DNA of 43,829 nt. Origin: an uncultured Bacillota bacterium. Lineage in GTDB: Bacteria; Bacillota; Clostridia; Oscillospirales; Oscillospiraceae. This document shows, in pieces, positions 13,426 through 22,200 of the stretch. The notes below the pieces were generated by a model that saw only the letters and a list, made by a program, of their open reading frames with translations, made no database searches and had not been told where the DNA came from. Numbering within the stretch: position 1 is the first letter of the stretch; each line of letters begins with the position of its first letter. Location of the stretch: the NCBI GenBank assembly GCA_947383275.1, contig CANDCW010000015.1, forward strand, positions 1 to 43,829, read 5' to 3'. Both the position numbers and the translations under genes were made by a program.

Positions 13426-15408
13426 ATGGCACAGAAGAAGAACTACGGCAATGAGTCTATCTCCGCCTTGAAAGGGGCCGACCGGGTACGCAAGCGCCCG
13501 GGCGTCATCTTCGGCTCCGACGGGCTGGAGGGCTGTGAGCACGCCGTTTTTGAAATTATGTCCAACGCCATAGACGAGGCCCGGGAGGGCCACGGAGCGC
13601 TGATTACCGTCACCCGCTTTGAGGACGGCTCCATCCAGGTGGAGGATCAGGGCCGGGGTTGCCCGGTGGACTGGAATGAGAAGGAGCAGAAATTCAATTG
13701 GGAGCTGGTCTTCTGCGAGCTGTACGCCGGCGGCAAGTACAACGACGCTGACGGGGACAACTACGAGTACTCCCTGGGTCTAAACGGTTTGGGCTCCTGC
13801 GCCACCCAGTACGCCAGCGAATACATGGATGTCACCGTGTGGCGGGAGGGGAAGAAGTACTCCCTCCACTTTGAGAAGGGGGAGAACATCGGCGGGCTGA
13901 ACAGTGAGCCCACCGATCGCGGGAAAAAAACCGGCACTACCATCCGCTGGAAGCCCGACCTGGAGGTCTTTACCGACATCAACATCCCGGCGGAGTACTA
14001 TCTGGACGTGATGAAGCGCCAGGCAGTGGTCAACGCCGGGGTGACCTTCCGGTTCAGGAATCAGACGGGGGGCAAATTTGAGGCCACCGATTTTCAGTAT
14101 GAAAACGGCATTTCGGACTACGTCACCGAGCTGGCCGGAGAGGACGCCCTCACCGCCCCCGTTTTCTGGCAGACGGAGCGCCGGGGCCGGGACCGGGCTG
14201 ACAAGCCGGAATACAAGATGAAGCTGTCGGTCTCCTTCTGCTTTTCCAACAAGGTGCAGCTCATCGAGCATTACCACAACTCCTCCTGGCTGGAGCACGG
14301 CGGCTCCCCGGAGAAGGCGGTGCGCTCCGCCTTTGTCTCCGCCATTGACGCCTGCCTGAAGCAGCAGAACAAGTACACCAAAAATGAGAGCAAGGTAACC
14401 TTTCCCGACATTCAGGACGCTCTGGTACTGGTGAGCAACAACTTCTCCACCCAGACCTCCTATGAGAACCAGACCAAAAAGGCCATCAACAACAAGAGCA
14501 TCCAGGAAAACATGGCCGACTTCCTCCGGTCGCAGATGGAGGTCTACTTCATCGAAAACCCCGCCGACGCCCAAAAAATTGCCGAACAGGTGCTCATCAA
14601 CAAGCGGGCCCGGGAAAACGCGGAGAAAACCCGGCTGAACATCAAAAAGAAGCTCACCGGCGCTATGGACATCTCCAATCGGGTGCAGAAATTCGTCCCC
14701 TGCCGCACAAGGGATGTAAACCGCAGCGAGCTGTATATCGTGGAGGGCGACTCGGCGCTGGGCAGCGTCAAACAGGCCCGGGACAGCGAATTCCAGGCCA
14801 TCATGCCCATCCGGGGCAAGATTCTCAACTGCCTCAAGGCCGACTACGGCAAAATCTTCAAGAGCGAGATCATCACCGATCTGCTGAAGGTGCTGGGCTG
14901 CGGAGTGGAGGTCCACGATAAGCGGGCCAAGGATATGGCCGCCTTTGACTTAAACGCCCTGCGGTGGAATAAAATTGTTATCTGCACCGACGCCGACGTG
15001 GACGGCTTCCAGATCCGCACCCTGGTGCTCACCATGCTCTACCGCCTCACCCCCACCCTGATCCAGGAGGGCTATGTCTACATCGCCGAGTCCCCCCTGT
15101 TTGAGATCACCTGCAAGGAGAAGACCTGGTTCGCCTACTCCAACAAGGAGAAGGACGACATTGTGGCCAAGCTCCAGGGGAAGAAGTACGACGTCCAGCG
15201 CTCCAAGGGCCTGGGCGAGAACGAGCCCGAGATGATGTGGCTGACCACCATGTCCCCCGACACCCGGCGGCTGATTAAGATTGTGCCTGAGGACATTGCG
15301 CGCACCGCCCAGATGTTTGACCTCCTTCTGGGGGACGACCTCTCCGGCCGGAAAACCCACATCGCCGACCATGGGCATGAGTTTTTGGAGCTGGCGGATA
15401 TTAGTTAA
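13426..15408 (+). CDS. parE: Type IIA topoisomerase ATPase subunit (GyrB/ParE family, probable topoisomerase IV ParE)
   Basis: 660 residues from the ATG at 13426, preferred over 13411 because GAGAGG lies just upstream. GHKL ATPase: FEIMSNAIDEA (Glu and Asn for Mg-ATP), VEDQGRGCPVD, and the Gly-rich lid GLNGLGS. TOPRIM domain: IVEGDSALG and CTDADVDG with the Asp triad; then QRSKGLGENEPEMMW. It supplies ATP-driven strand passage together with the subunit coded at 15889. The pair differs from ordinary housekeeping gyrase: GHKL and TOPRIM motifs are divergent (NGLGS in place of HGVGA), and the partner lacks a GyrA box. I therefore favour topoisomerase IV or a second clade of gyrase; the name parE is tentative. 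Confidence 0.85.
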   Translation: MAQKKNYGNESISALKGADRVRKRPGVIFGSDGLEGCEHAVFEIMSNAIDEAREGHGALITVTRFEDGSIQVEDQGRGCPVDWNEKEQKFNWELVFCELYAGGKYNDADGDNYEYSLGLNGLGSCATQYASEYMDVTVWREGKKYSLHFEKGENIGGLNSEPTDRGKKTGTTIRWKPDLEVFTDINIPAEYYLDVMKRQAVVNAGVTFRFRNQTGGKFEATDFQYENGISDYVTELAGEDALTAPVFWQTERRGRDRADKPEYKMKLSVSFCFSNKVQLIEHYHNSSWLEHGGSPEKAVRSAFVSAIDACLKQQNKYTKNESKVTFPDIQDALVLVSNNFSTQTSYENQTKKAINNKSIQENMADFLRSQMEVYFIENPADAQKIAEQVLINKRARENAEKTRLNIKKKLTGAMDISNRVQKFVPCRTRDVNRSELYIVEGDSALGSVKQARDSEFQAIMPIRGKILNCLKADYGKIFKSEIITDLLKVLGCGVEVHDKRAKDMAAFDLNALRWNKIVICTDADVDGFQIRTLVLTMLYRLTPTLIQEGYVYIAESPLFEITCKEKTWFAYSNKEKDDIVAKLQGKKYDVQRSKGLGENEPEMMWLTTMSPDTRRLIKIVPEDIARTAQMFDLLLGDDLSGRKTHIADHGHEFLELADIS

Positions 15409-15442
15409 CCATGCAAAAGAACGAAAGATAGGAGATATCCCA

Positions 15443-15866
15443 ATGAAAAAACACCTGACCGCTTTGCCCCTGGCAGCCATGATTCTGTCTCTGGCCGCCT
15501 GCGCCACCCCGGAACTACCTGCCGCCCCCCTCGCTCACCGCCAACCAACGCTATGCACTTGAGAAGCTGAACCAGGTCAACGATATGGTCCTGGCCAGGG
15601 AGACCGTCCCCGCCGACTATCTGCGCTATCTCCCCGATGATCTGGCGGAGCTGGTGGAGGAGTACAATGGCCGGACAGGGGAGCTGTGTGAGAACGACCC
15701 CAGTCTGTCCTATCCGCTGTATGTCGAGGGCGGCGGTTCCTACGGGATGTGGGCTTTGCCCAGCCACTTCTATCAAGACAGGGATGTTCAAGAGATCCAG
15801 GATTATCTCCGCCTGGTGGAACAACTGCTGGACGCCTTCGACGCCGCCCGAGAGACCAAAGTATAA
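15443..15866 (+). pseudogene. Small lipoprotein gene interrupted by a frameshift
   Basis: AGGAGAT precedes an ATG at 15443 that codes for a lipoprotein signal (MKKHLTALPLAAMILSLAAC, lipobox LAAC). That frame ends at 15560. The body is in another frame: from about 15510 it reads NYLPPPSLTANQRYALEKL and continues to the stop at 15866 (acidic, with YLPDDLAELVEEYN). No start codon with a ribosome site serves the second frame. Removing one G near 15512 would join them into a ~140-residue surface lipoprotein. It is either a recent pseudogene or a sequencing error. It lies between the two topoisomerase subunit genes. Confidence 0.6.
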
Positions 15867-15888
15867 TTTATAACAAGGACTGAACTAA

Positions 15889-18132
15889 ATGGCCAAGAAG
15901 AAAGCGATAAATGAAACGAAAAACCGCACTGCCGATCCCAACGTGATAGGCCTGCGGGCGGAGGTGCTGGAGCAGCCCATCACCCAGACCCTGGAGATCA
16001 ACTACATGCCCTACGCCATGTCGGTCATTGTCTCCCGGGCCATCCCGGAGATCGACGGCTTTAAGCCCTCCCACCGGAAGCTGTTGTACACCATGTACAC
16101 CATGAAGCTGCTGGGGGGCGGGCGGACCAAGTCGGCCAACATTGTGGGCCAGACCATGAAGCTCAATCCCCACGGCGACTCCGCCATCTACGACACCATG
16201 GTACGCCTCTCCCGGGGCTACGGCGCCCTGCTCCACCCCCTGGTGGACTCCAAGGGCAACTTCGGCAAGGTCTACTCCCGGGACATGGCCTGGGCGGCCA
16301 GCCGGTACACCGAGGCCAGGCTGGACCCCATCTGCGCCGAGCTGTTCCGGGACATCGACCAGGACACGGTAGACTTTGTGGACAACTACGACGGCAAACT
16401 GAAGGAGCCCACGCTCCTGCCCACTACCTTCCCCAACGTGCTGGTGGCGGCCAATAAGGGCATCGCCGTAGGCATGGCCAGCGACCTGTGCGGCTTTAAC
16501 CTGGGGGAGGTGTGCGACACCACCATCGCGTTCCTGAAGGATTCCAACCACGATATTATGACAACCTTAAAAGCCCCCGACCTGCCCACCGGCGGCGAGC
16601 TGCTCTACGATGCCGCCGCCCTGGCGGATATCTACCGCACCGGGCGGGGCTCCTTCAAAGTAAGGGCCCGGTGGCGGTATGTCAAGGAGGAAAACCTCAT
16701 TGAGGTCTATGAGATCCCCTACTCCACCACCTCCGAGGCCATTCTGGACAAGGTATCCGAGCTGCTGAAGGCGGGCAAGCTGAAGGAGATCGCCGACATG
16801 CGGGACGAAACCGACCTGTCCGGCTTAAAGCTCACCATCGACCTGAAGCGTGGCACTGACCCGGAGAAGCTGATGGCCAAGCTCTTCAAGCTTACCCCCC
16901 TGCTGGACAGCCAGTCCTGCAACTTCAACATCCTTATCGCCGGACAGCCCAAGGTGCTGGGCGTCCGGGAAATCCTGGAGGAGTGGACCGCCTGGCGGAT
17001 GGACTCCGTCCGGCGGCGGGTGTACTTCTCCATGAACAAAAAAAAGGAGAAGCTGCACCTGCTTAAGGGCCTGCGGCGGATTCTCCTGGACATTGATCGG
17101 GCCATCAAAATCATCCGGGATACCGAGGAGGACGCCGAGGTCATCCCCAACCTAATGATCGGCTTCGGCATCGACCAGCTCCAGGCGGAGTATGTGGCGG
17201 ACATCCGCCTGCGCAACATCAACAAGGAGTACATCCTCAAGCGCACCCAGGAGGTGGACGCCCTCCAGGATGAGATTGCAGACCTGGAGGACACCGTCAA
17301 CTCCCCCAGGCGCATCCGGAAGATCATCACCGACGAGCTGACAGAGGTCAAGAAAAAATACGCCGTCCCCCGGCGGACCCAGGTCGTATACGACCACATG
17401 GACGAACCGTTGATGACCGTGGAGGACGAGACTCCTGACTACCCCGTCCACCTGTTCTTCTCCCGGGAGGGGTATCTGAAAAAGATTACGCCCCAATCCC
17501 TGCGGATGGCCAGTGGACAGAAATACAAGGAGGGGGACGGCCCCTTCCTCCAGTGGGAGGCCGCAAATCGGGACGAGCTGCTGGTGTTTACAGACCGGCA
17601 GCAGTGCTACAAAACCCGCCTCAGCGACTTCGATGACACCAAAGCCAGCGCCCTGGGGGACTATCTGCCCTCCAAGCTGGCCATGGATCCGGAGGAGAGA
17701 GCCCTCTGGGCCTGCATCGCCGGGGATTACTCGGGGCAGGTCGTGTTCTTCTTTGAAAACGGCAAAGCCGCCCGGGTAGAGCTGTCCGCCTATCAGACCC
17801 AAACCCGGCGGAAAAAGTTGACCGGGGCGTACTCTGACAAATCTCCGCTGGTGTCCGCTTTCCTGCTGAAGGAGGACTTTGAGGCTGCGGTCATCTCCAC
17901 CGAGGGGCGCTGCGTGGTATTCCATACCGCCAGCCTCACCCCCAAAACCACCCGGAATACCCAGGGTGTCAATGTTATGACCCTGAAGCCCAAATATAAG
18001 GTGGAGAAGGTCCTGCCCCTGGACCGCTCCCACATTCAGAACGCCGCCCGCTACCGGGCCCGATCCCTGCCCATTGCCGGGGCGCTCCTCAAGGAGGAAG
18101 ACCGGGGCGAGGAACAAATGACAATACTTTAA
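15889..18132 (+). CDS. parC: Type IIA topoisomerase cleavage subunit (GyrA/ParC family, probable topoisomerase IV ParC)
   Basis: 747 residues. The winged-helix core has the quinolone-pocket segment NPHGDSAIYDT (wild-type Ser and Asp), and the catalytic tyrosine is Tyr140 in ASRYTEARL. A long coiled-coil arm follows, then a short beta-propeller. The GyrA box QRRGGKG is absent; the nearest segment is QTQTRRKKLTG. The GyrA box is needed for introducing negative supercoils, so a ParC-like relaxing/decatenating role is inferred. It works with the ATPase subunit coded at 13426. Confidence 0.85.
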   Translation: MAKKKAINETKNRTADPNVIGLRAEVLEQPITQTLEINYMPYAMSVIVSRAIPEIDGFKPSHRKLLYTMYTMKLLGGGRTKSANIVGQTMKLNPHGDSAIYDTMVRLSRGYGALLHPLVDSKGNFGKVYSRDMAWAASRYTEARLDPICAELFRDIDQDTVDFVDNYDGKLKEPTLLPTTFPNVLVAANKGIAVGMASDLCGFNLGEVCDTTIAFLKDSNHDIMTTLKAPDLPTGGELLYDAAALADIYRTGRGSFKVRARWRYVKEENLIEVYEIPYSTTSEAILDKVSELLKAGKLKEIADMRDETDLSGLKLTIDLKRGTDPEKLMAKLFKLTPLLDSQSCNFNILIAGQPKVLGVREILEEWTAWRMDSVRRRVYFSMNKKKEKLHLLKGLRRILLDIDRAIKIIRDTEEDAEVIPNLMIGFGIDQLQAEYVADIRLRNINKEYILKRTQEVDALQDEIADLEDTVNSPRRIRKIITDELTEVKKKYAVPRRTQVVYDHMDEPLMTVEDETPDYPVHLFFSREGYLKKITPQSLRMASGQKYKEGDGPFLQWEAANRDELLVFTDRQQCYKTRLSDFDDTKASALGDYLPSKLAMDPEERALWACIAGDYSGQVVFFFENGKAARVELSAYQTQTRRKKLTGAYSDKSPLVSAFLLKEDFEAAVISTEGRCVVFHTASLTPKTTRNTQGVNVMTLKPKYKVEKVLPLDRSHIQNAARYRARSLPIAGALLKEEDRGEEQMTIL

Positions 18133-18144
18133 TCAGGAGGACTT

Positions 18145-19017
18145 ATGAAACAAACCGGCCTCTCCCGCTATGTGCAGGATTACCTCTGGATCGCCCTGGG
18201 GTCGGTGCTCTACTCCCTCAGCTTCGACTGGTTCTATGTACCCAACCAGATCGGCTTCGGAGGTCTCACCGCTCTGGGCATGATCCTCAATCACCTCTCC
18301 CCCGCCATCCCCATTGGCGCGGTGGTACTGGTGCTCAACATCCCCCTCTTTCTTTTGGGATGGAAATTTTTAGGCGGACACACCCTGGTGTCCTCTCTCT
18401 TCGCCATGACCGCCACCTCTGTGCTGGTGGATCTAATCGCCGTCGTATACACCTTCCCGCCTATGGACCCCATGCTGGCCGCCATCTTCGGCGGGGTGAC
18501 CCTGGGGGCGTCCCTGGGGATGATCTTCTCCAAAGGGGCCACCACCGGCGGCACCGACCTGACCGCCCGGCTGCTCAAGCTGCCCTTTGCGTGGCTGCCC
18601 ATTGGCAAACTGCTGATGGTAGTAGATTTGTCCATGCTGTTGGCCGTGTCCATCGCGTTTCGCAGCATGAACAGCGCCATGTACGGCATCATTGCCCTAT
18701 ATATCTCCACCATGGTCATGGACGGCATGCTCTACGGCCTGGACCGGTCCAAAGTTGCCTACATTGTCACCAACAATCCCCGCCCCATGGCCACGGAAAT
18801 TGACCGGCAGCTGGACCGGGGCGCCACCTTCCTCCACGGGGAGGGCAGCTTTACCGGGCAGGACAAGCTGGTGCTGATGTGCGCCTTCAAGCAGCGGCAG
18901 ATTGTGCCCTTGAAAGCGCTGGTCCATGAGCTGGACCCGGAGGCGTTTTTTATCGTCTTTGACGCCCACGAGGTTCTGGGACAGGGCTTCCGGCGCTACC
19001 AAAAAAATGACATTTAA
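18145..19017 (+). CDS. YitT family membrane protein (DUF161 / DUF2179)
   Basis: 290 residues. Five to six membrane segments in the first ~200 residues, with FYVPNQIGFGGLTALG and SKGATTGGTD typical of the YitT family, then a soluble DUF2179 domain starting near SKVAYIVTNNP and ending with FIVFDAHEVLGQGF. The molecular function is unknown. AGGAGG is 6 bp before the ATG, and the gene starts 12 bp after the ParC-like gene, so the two are probably cotranscribed. Confidence 0.9.
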   Translation: MKQTGLSRYVQDYLWIALGSVLYSLSFDWFYVPNQIGFGGLTALGMILNHLSPAIPIGAVVLVLNIPLFLLGWKFLGGHTLVSSLFAMTATSVLVDLIAVVYTFPPMDPMLAAIFGGVTLGASLGMIFSKGATTGGTDLTARLLKLPFAWLPIGKLLMVVDLSMLLAVSIAFRSMNSAMYGIIALYISTMVMDGMLYGLDRSKVAYIVTNNPRPMATEIDRQLDRGATFLHGEGSFTGQDKLVLMCAFKQRQIVPLKALVHELDPEAFFIVFDAHEVLGQGFRRYQKNDI

Positions 19018-19033
19018 ACGGGAGATGGCTCCG

Positions 19034-20128
19034 ATGAAAAAGCATCTGTTGGCAGGGATTCTTTCTCTGTCCGTCCTGCTGTCGGGCTGCTCCGCCCTGC
19101 TGGAGCGGGACTACTCTACTGTCACCGCCCACAATGCCGTCCCCGCTACTGAGGGGGATCCCTCCATCCTCCGGGCGGACAGCTATCAGGAGTTGGTCAA
19201 CGCCCTGATCTACTTTGTCACCAGCGGTATGGAGGAGGGCACCGTCCGCCTATACACCAATACGGAAGACGTGGAGTCCTTTTTGGCCGACGCCTGCCTG
19301 GAGGTGGTACAAGAGGACCCCCTAGGTGCCTACTGCGTGGAGTTCATCAAGTACACCGTAGACCCGGTGGTCACCTACTCTGAGGCAAAAGTGAACATCA
19401 CCTACCGCCGTACCCGGGAACAGGTATCCTCCATTGTCCAAGCCACCGGCGTCACCGCCATCCGTAGCGAGCTGGAGTCCGCCCTGGCCTCCTTTGCGCC
19501 CGAGCGGGTGCTGCGCATCAGCTACTTCGAAGAAAATGAGGACTTTATCCGAAACCTGGCCTGTCAGGCTTACTACGATGTCCCCGCCTGCGCCCTGGGG
19601 ATGCCCGAAGTAGCCGTATCCATCTATCCCAACAGCGGGCGGCAGCGGATTGTGGAAATCCTGTTGCACTACCCCCTTGAACACACGGAGTTGGAACGGC
19701 AGCGGGAAGAACTGGCCCGTACTCTGGAGGATCTGGCATGGGAGCTGACAGGCCGGTCCGGCCTGCCTGTTGCCGCCGCCCATGCCCTGTTGGAGTTGGG
19801 GGAATACGACCCCCAGGGCGGGAACACGGTCTCCAGCCTTTTTGACAGCAAAGCCGCCAGCAGCGAGGGCCTCGCCTTGTCCTATGCCGCCCTCTGCCAG
19901 CAGCTGGAGCTGCCATGCCACGTAGCTCAGGGCACATTGGACGGGGAGCCTCACTTCTGGGACGTGGTTCAGACGGAGGACGGCTGGCGTCACATTGACC
20001 TGTCCACCCTGGGCGGGGAGGTCAATGGCGAAACGCAGGAGAACAGTCCTCTGTATACCGGCCGCGCCCTTCAGGAGCTGGGCTATCTGTGGGAGGAGGG
20101 CTCTATTCCCGCCTGCAGCGAGGGGTAA
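19034..20128 (+). CDS. Lipoprotein with a transglutaminase-like C-terminal domain lacking the catalytic Cys
   Basis: 364 residues from the ATG at 19034; GGGAG lies 9 bases upstream. Signal peptide with lipobox LLSGC (Cys19). The middle is an unrecognised alpha/beta region. Residues ~280-345 match the transglutaminase core: EGLALSYAALC at the place of the usual G-x-C-x-x-Y-A, then HFWDVV with the His, and WRHIDLS with the Asp. The position of the nucleophilic Cys is Ala, so an enzyme role is unlikely; it may be a binding or scaffold protein on the outer face of the membrane. Comes 16 bp after the YitT gene. Confidence 0.75.
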   Translation: MKKHLLAGILSLSVLLSGCSALLERDYSTVTAHNAVPATEGDPSILRADSYQELVNALIYFVTSGMEEGTVRLYTNTEDVESFLADACLEVVQEDPLGAYCVEFIKYTVDPVVTYSEAKVNITYRRTREQVSSIVQATGVTAIRSELESALASFAPERVLRISYFEENEDFIRNLACQAYYDVPACALGMPEVAVSIYPNSGRQRIVEILLHYPLEHTELERQREELARTLEDLAWELTGRSGLPVAAAHALLELGEYDPQGGNTVSSLFDSKAASSEGLALSYAALCQQLELPCHVAQGTLDGEPHFWDVVQTEDGWRHIDLSTLGGEVNGETQENSPLYTGRALQELGYLWEEGSIPACSEG

Positions 20129-20182
20129 CCCAATATCTGGTGACCTGGAGAATGCCAAATTCTTACTGTTGTGTTACAGCCC

Positions 20183-20211
20183 TTGTCAACGGAGGAAAAA
20201 TAAAGTATAAT
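20183..20211 (+). promoter_or_regulatory. Promoter of the SLH-domain gene
   Basis: TTGTCA (20183-20188), 17-bp spacer, TATAAT (20206-20211), 45 bp before the ATG at 20256. Confidence 0.8.
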
Positions 20212-20255
20212 ACCCTCATCGTTGTAAGCACACGCGCCCCAGAAAGGAGCCCTCC

Positions 20256-21440
20256 ATGAAACGAATGAAACAATGGACGTCCGCCGCGCTGGCCTGCGCG
20301 CTGGCACTGTCCCTCTCAATAGCCTCCGCCCTGGCCGTCCCGGCCCCGGAGCCCTTTGCCGACTTCCGCATCGACGCCGCCCAGATGGAAGCCCCCGACC
20401 GGACCATCTCCATTGACTGGTACCAGCGTGACGCAAGCGGCACGTTCCTGCCTGCAGACGTGGCTGCGGATTATGACCACACGCTTAACTGTAAGGTAAA
20501 CCGGGTCACCGGAGACGCTAATTTTTATATCCAGCCCAAGGCGGATGGCGTATGGGTGTCGATCGACTATCTCACCGATGTGGATGGAAACGGATTCTAC
20601 GAATTGATGGACGGCGGCTGGGATTCCCTGAATGCCCAAGGCAGCCTGATTCAGGGCGGAAACGAAATCCTTACCGTGGGGCAGACCTATATTCTGTCCG
20701 CCGAGGCTTTGGCAGACCGCTTTGATGAGGTGGAAAAATCCCGTGCCCAGCTGCTGGAGGCAGAGGAGCTTGTGACCAGCTGGCCACTTTGCCGGGTCAC
20801 ACTGAGCCGCGCTGATCCCGTTGACGGACAGACTTATGAGCAGCTGTACTATCTGGAGATTTTTGGAAACAAACTGCTCCCCTGGGACATCCCTCGGAGC
20901 GCACCTTACTGCGACGCCGTGGAGCATGGCCTGGCCATGGGCTGGTTTACCGGCCTGGAGGACGGCAGCTTCGGCCCCGACCAGCCCCTGAACCGAGCTC
21001 AGCTGGCCCAAGTACTGTGGTGTGTGGGAGGAAGCCAGCAGGCGGATCAGGTTAGCTTTACCGATGCCCAGCCAGACGACTGGTACTATCCGGCTGTGTG
21101 CTGGTGCCAGCAGGAAGGGATTATCGCCGGTTACAGCGATGGCTCTTTCCTCCCGGAGGCCTCCCTGACCAGGGAACAGCTGGCCGCTTTCCTCCACCGC
21201 TATGCCCAGTCCTCCGGTTCCGATTATTCCAACCCCTTCTTCCTTACCGGCCTGTCCCAGTACAGCGACCAGGAAGAAGTCTCCTCCTGGGCCTATGACA
21301 GTATGCGCTGGGCGGTATCCAAACGGCTGTTCCGTCTTTCGGATAACGCCTTGTGCCCAGGCCAGACCGTTACCCGGGCGGAGCTAGCCGAAGCGCTGTA
21401 CGCCTATCGGAACATCCAGACCCTCAGTAGCATGTGGTAA
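20256..21440 (+). CDS. Secreted SLH-domain protein
   Basis: 394 residues. A classical signal peptide (MKRMKQWTSAALACALALSL) probably cut after ASALA. Residues ~40-215 are an unrecognised extracellular domain with DVDGNGFYE, which resembles a calcium-binding loop. The C-terminal ~170 residues hold three SLH repeats (GLEDGSFGPDQPLNRAQLAQ; GYSDGSFLPEASLTREQLA; a third, more degenerate one ending TRAELAEALYAYRN). SLH repeats anchor proteins to pyruvylated secondary cell-wall polymer. Single-gene unit with its own promoter and terminator. Confidence 0.85.
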   Translation: MKRMKQWTSAALACALALSLSIASALAVPAPEPFADFRIDAAQMEAPDRTISIDWYQRDASGTFLPADVAADYDHTLNCKVNRVTGDANFYIQPKADGVWVSIDYLTDVDGNGFYELMDGGWDSLNAQGSLIQGGNEILTVGQTYILSAEALADRFDEVEKSRAQLLEAEELVTSWPLCRVTLSRADPVDGQTYEQLYYLEIFGNKLLPWDIPRSAPYCDAVEHGLAMGWFTGLEDGSFGPDQPLNRAQLAQVLWCVGGSQQADQVSFTDAQPDDWYYPAVCWCQQEGIIAGYSDGSFLPEASLTREQLAAFLHRYAQSSGSDYSNPFFLTGLSQYSDQEEVSSWAYDSMRWAVSKRLFRLSDNALCPGQTVTRAELAEALYAYRNIQTLSSMW

Positions 21441-21452
21441 ACCTTTTAACGT

Positions 21453-21482
21453 CCGGCAGAAAGCTGCCGGGCGTATTTTTTT
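21453..21482 (+). terminator. Terminator after the SLH gene
   Basis: CCGGCAG (21453-21459), AAAG loop, CTGCCGG (21464-21470), followed by a run of seven T. Confidence 0.9.
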
Positions 21483-21557
21483 GATTAACGGCTGGAATAT
21501 TTGTCCAAACTATCCATAGAATGTATCAGCCGTGTATCTGAGAAAGGAGACCGCATT

Positions 21558-21797
21558 ATGCCGCAATCCGTTAGAAAAGCCGCCCCCCGCAAGTATGACC
21601 CCGCCCGGGAGGAAGAACGCCGTGACCTGCTGCAATCCCTGTCCCACACCCGCACCCTTATCAATCAGGCTTACGGCGGCTTCAACAACGCCAATGACAG
21701 CGATCTGATTGAATCTTACGTCTTCGAAATCAACGCCCTCCAGGCCCGGTATAACTATCTGCTGCGCCGCGTCAAGGAGATGGAGGGTACCACATGA
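21558..21797 (+). CDS. DUF2508 family protein (YaaL-like)
   Basis: 79 residues from the ATG at 21558, with AAAGGAGA 8-15 bases upstream. Soluble, helical and charged; the segment FNNANDSDLIESYVFEINALQARYN is the DUF2508 hallmark (shown in parts: NANDSDLIESY, EINALQARY). Function unknown, but the gene is regularly found next to bofA, as here, where its stop overlaps the bofA start by 4 bases. Confidence 0.85.
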   Translation: MPQSVRKAAPRKYDPAREEERRDLLQSLSHTRTLINQAYGGFNNANDSDLIESYVFEINALQARYNYLLRRVKEMEGTT

Positions 21798-22063
21798 CGC
21801 AGCCCCTTTCCGGATACATGGCCTGGTGTCTGGCAGGACTGCTTCTGTGTGCCGTCCTGCTCCTTCTGCGCCGGCCCGTTGCCCGGTTGCTGCGATTGGC
21901 GCTGCGCTCGTCCGTTGGCCTCGCCGCCCTTGCTCTGTTCTCTCAGGTGGGCGGACTGGTTGGCATTAACCTGGGTGTCAATTTGGTCAACGCCTTGGTG
22001 TTAGGCGTGCTTGGGCTCCCCGGTTTCGGCCTTCTGCTCATGCTTCAGTGGGCTTTACGATAA
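21794..22063 (+). CDS. bofA: Pro-sigma-K processing inhibitor BofA
   Basis: 89 residues with two to three membrane segments and the family segment VGGLVGINLGVNLVNAL followed by VLGLPGFGLLL. BofA holds the SpoIVFB protease in check in the outer forespore membrane until the sigma-K checkpoint opens. Translationally coupled to the DUF2508 gene, with GGAGGG 6 bases before the ATG. Confidence 0.9.
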   Translation: MTQPLSGYMAWCLAGLLLCAVLLLLRRPVARLLRLALRSSVGLAALALFSQVGGLVGINLGVNLVNALVLGVLGLPGFGLLLMLQWALR

Positions 22064-22115
22064 TTCCGGGCCCATCCGGCATTCTATGCGTACAACTACA
22101 AGCCAAAGGTATAAA

Positions 22116-22160
22116 GCCGCCCCCGGCCCTGCCGAAACTGTTCGGCAGGCCGGGGGCGGC
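22116..22160. terminator. Bidirectional terminator between bofA and the TRAP operon
   Basis: A 20-bp stem with one bulged C (arms 22116-22136 and 22141-22160) and an ACTG loop; CTTTTAC follows on the plus strand and TTTATACCTTT on the minus strand. Confidence 0.85.
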
Positions 22161-22200
22161 CTTTTACATAAACTCGCTCTATACAAGCGGAGTACTTTGC

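Noticed and set aside
13780..14916. Reverse-strand frame of 378 codons
   Set aside because: Antisense of the parE-like gene; no motif or ribosome site.
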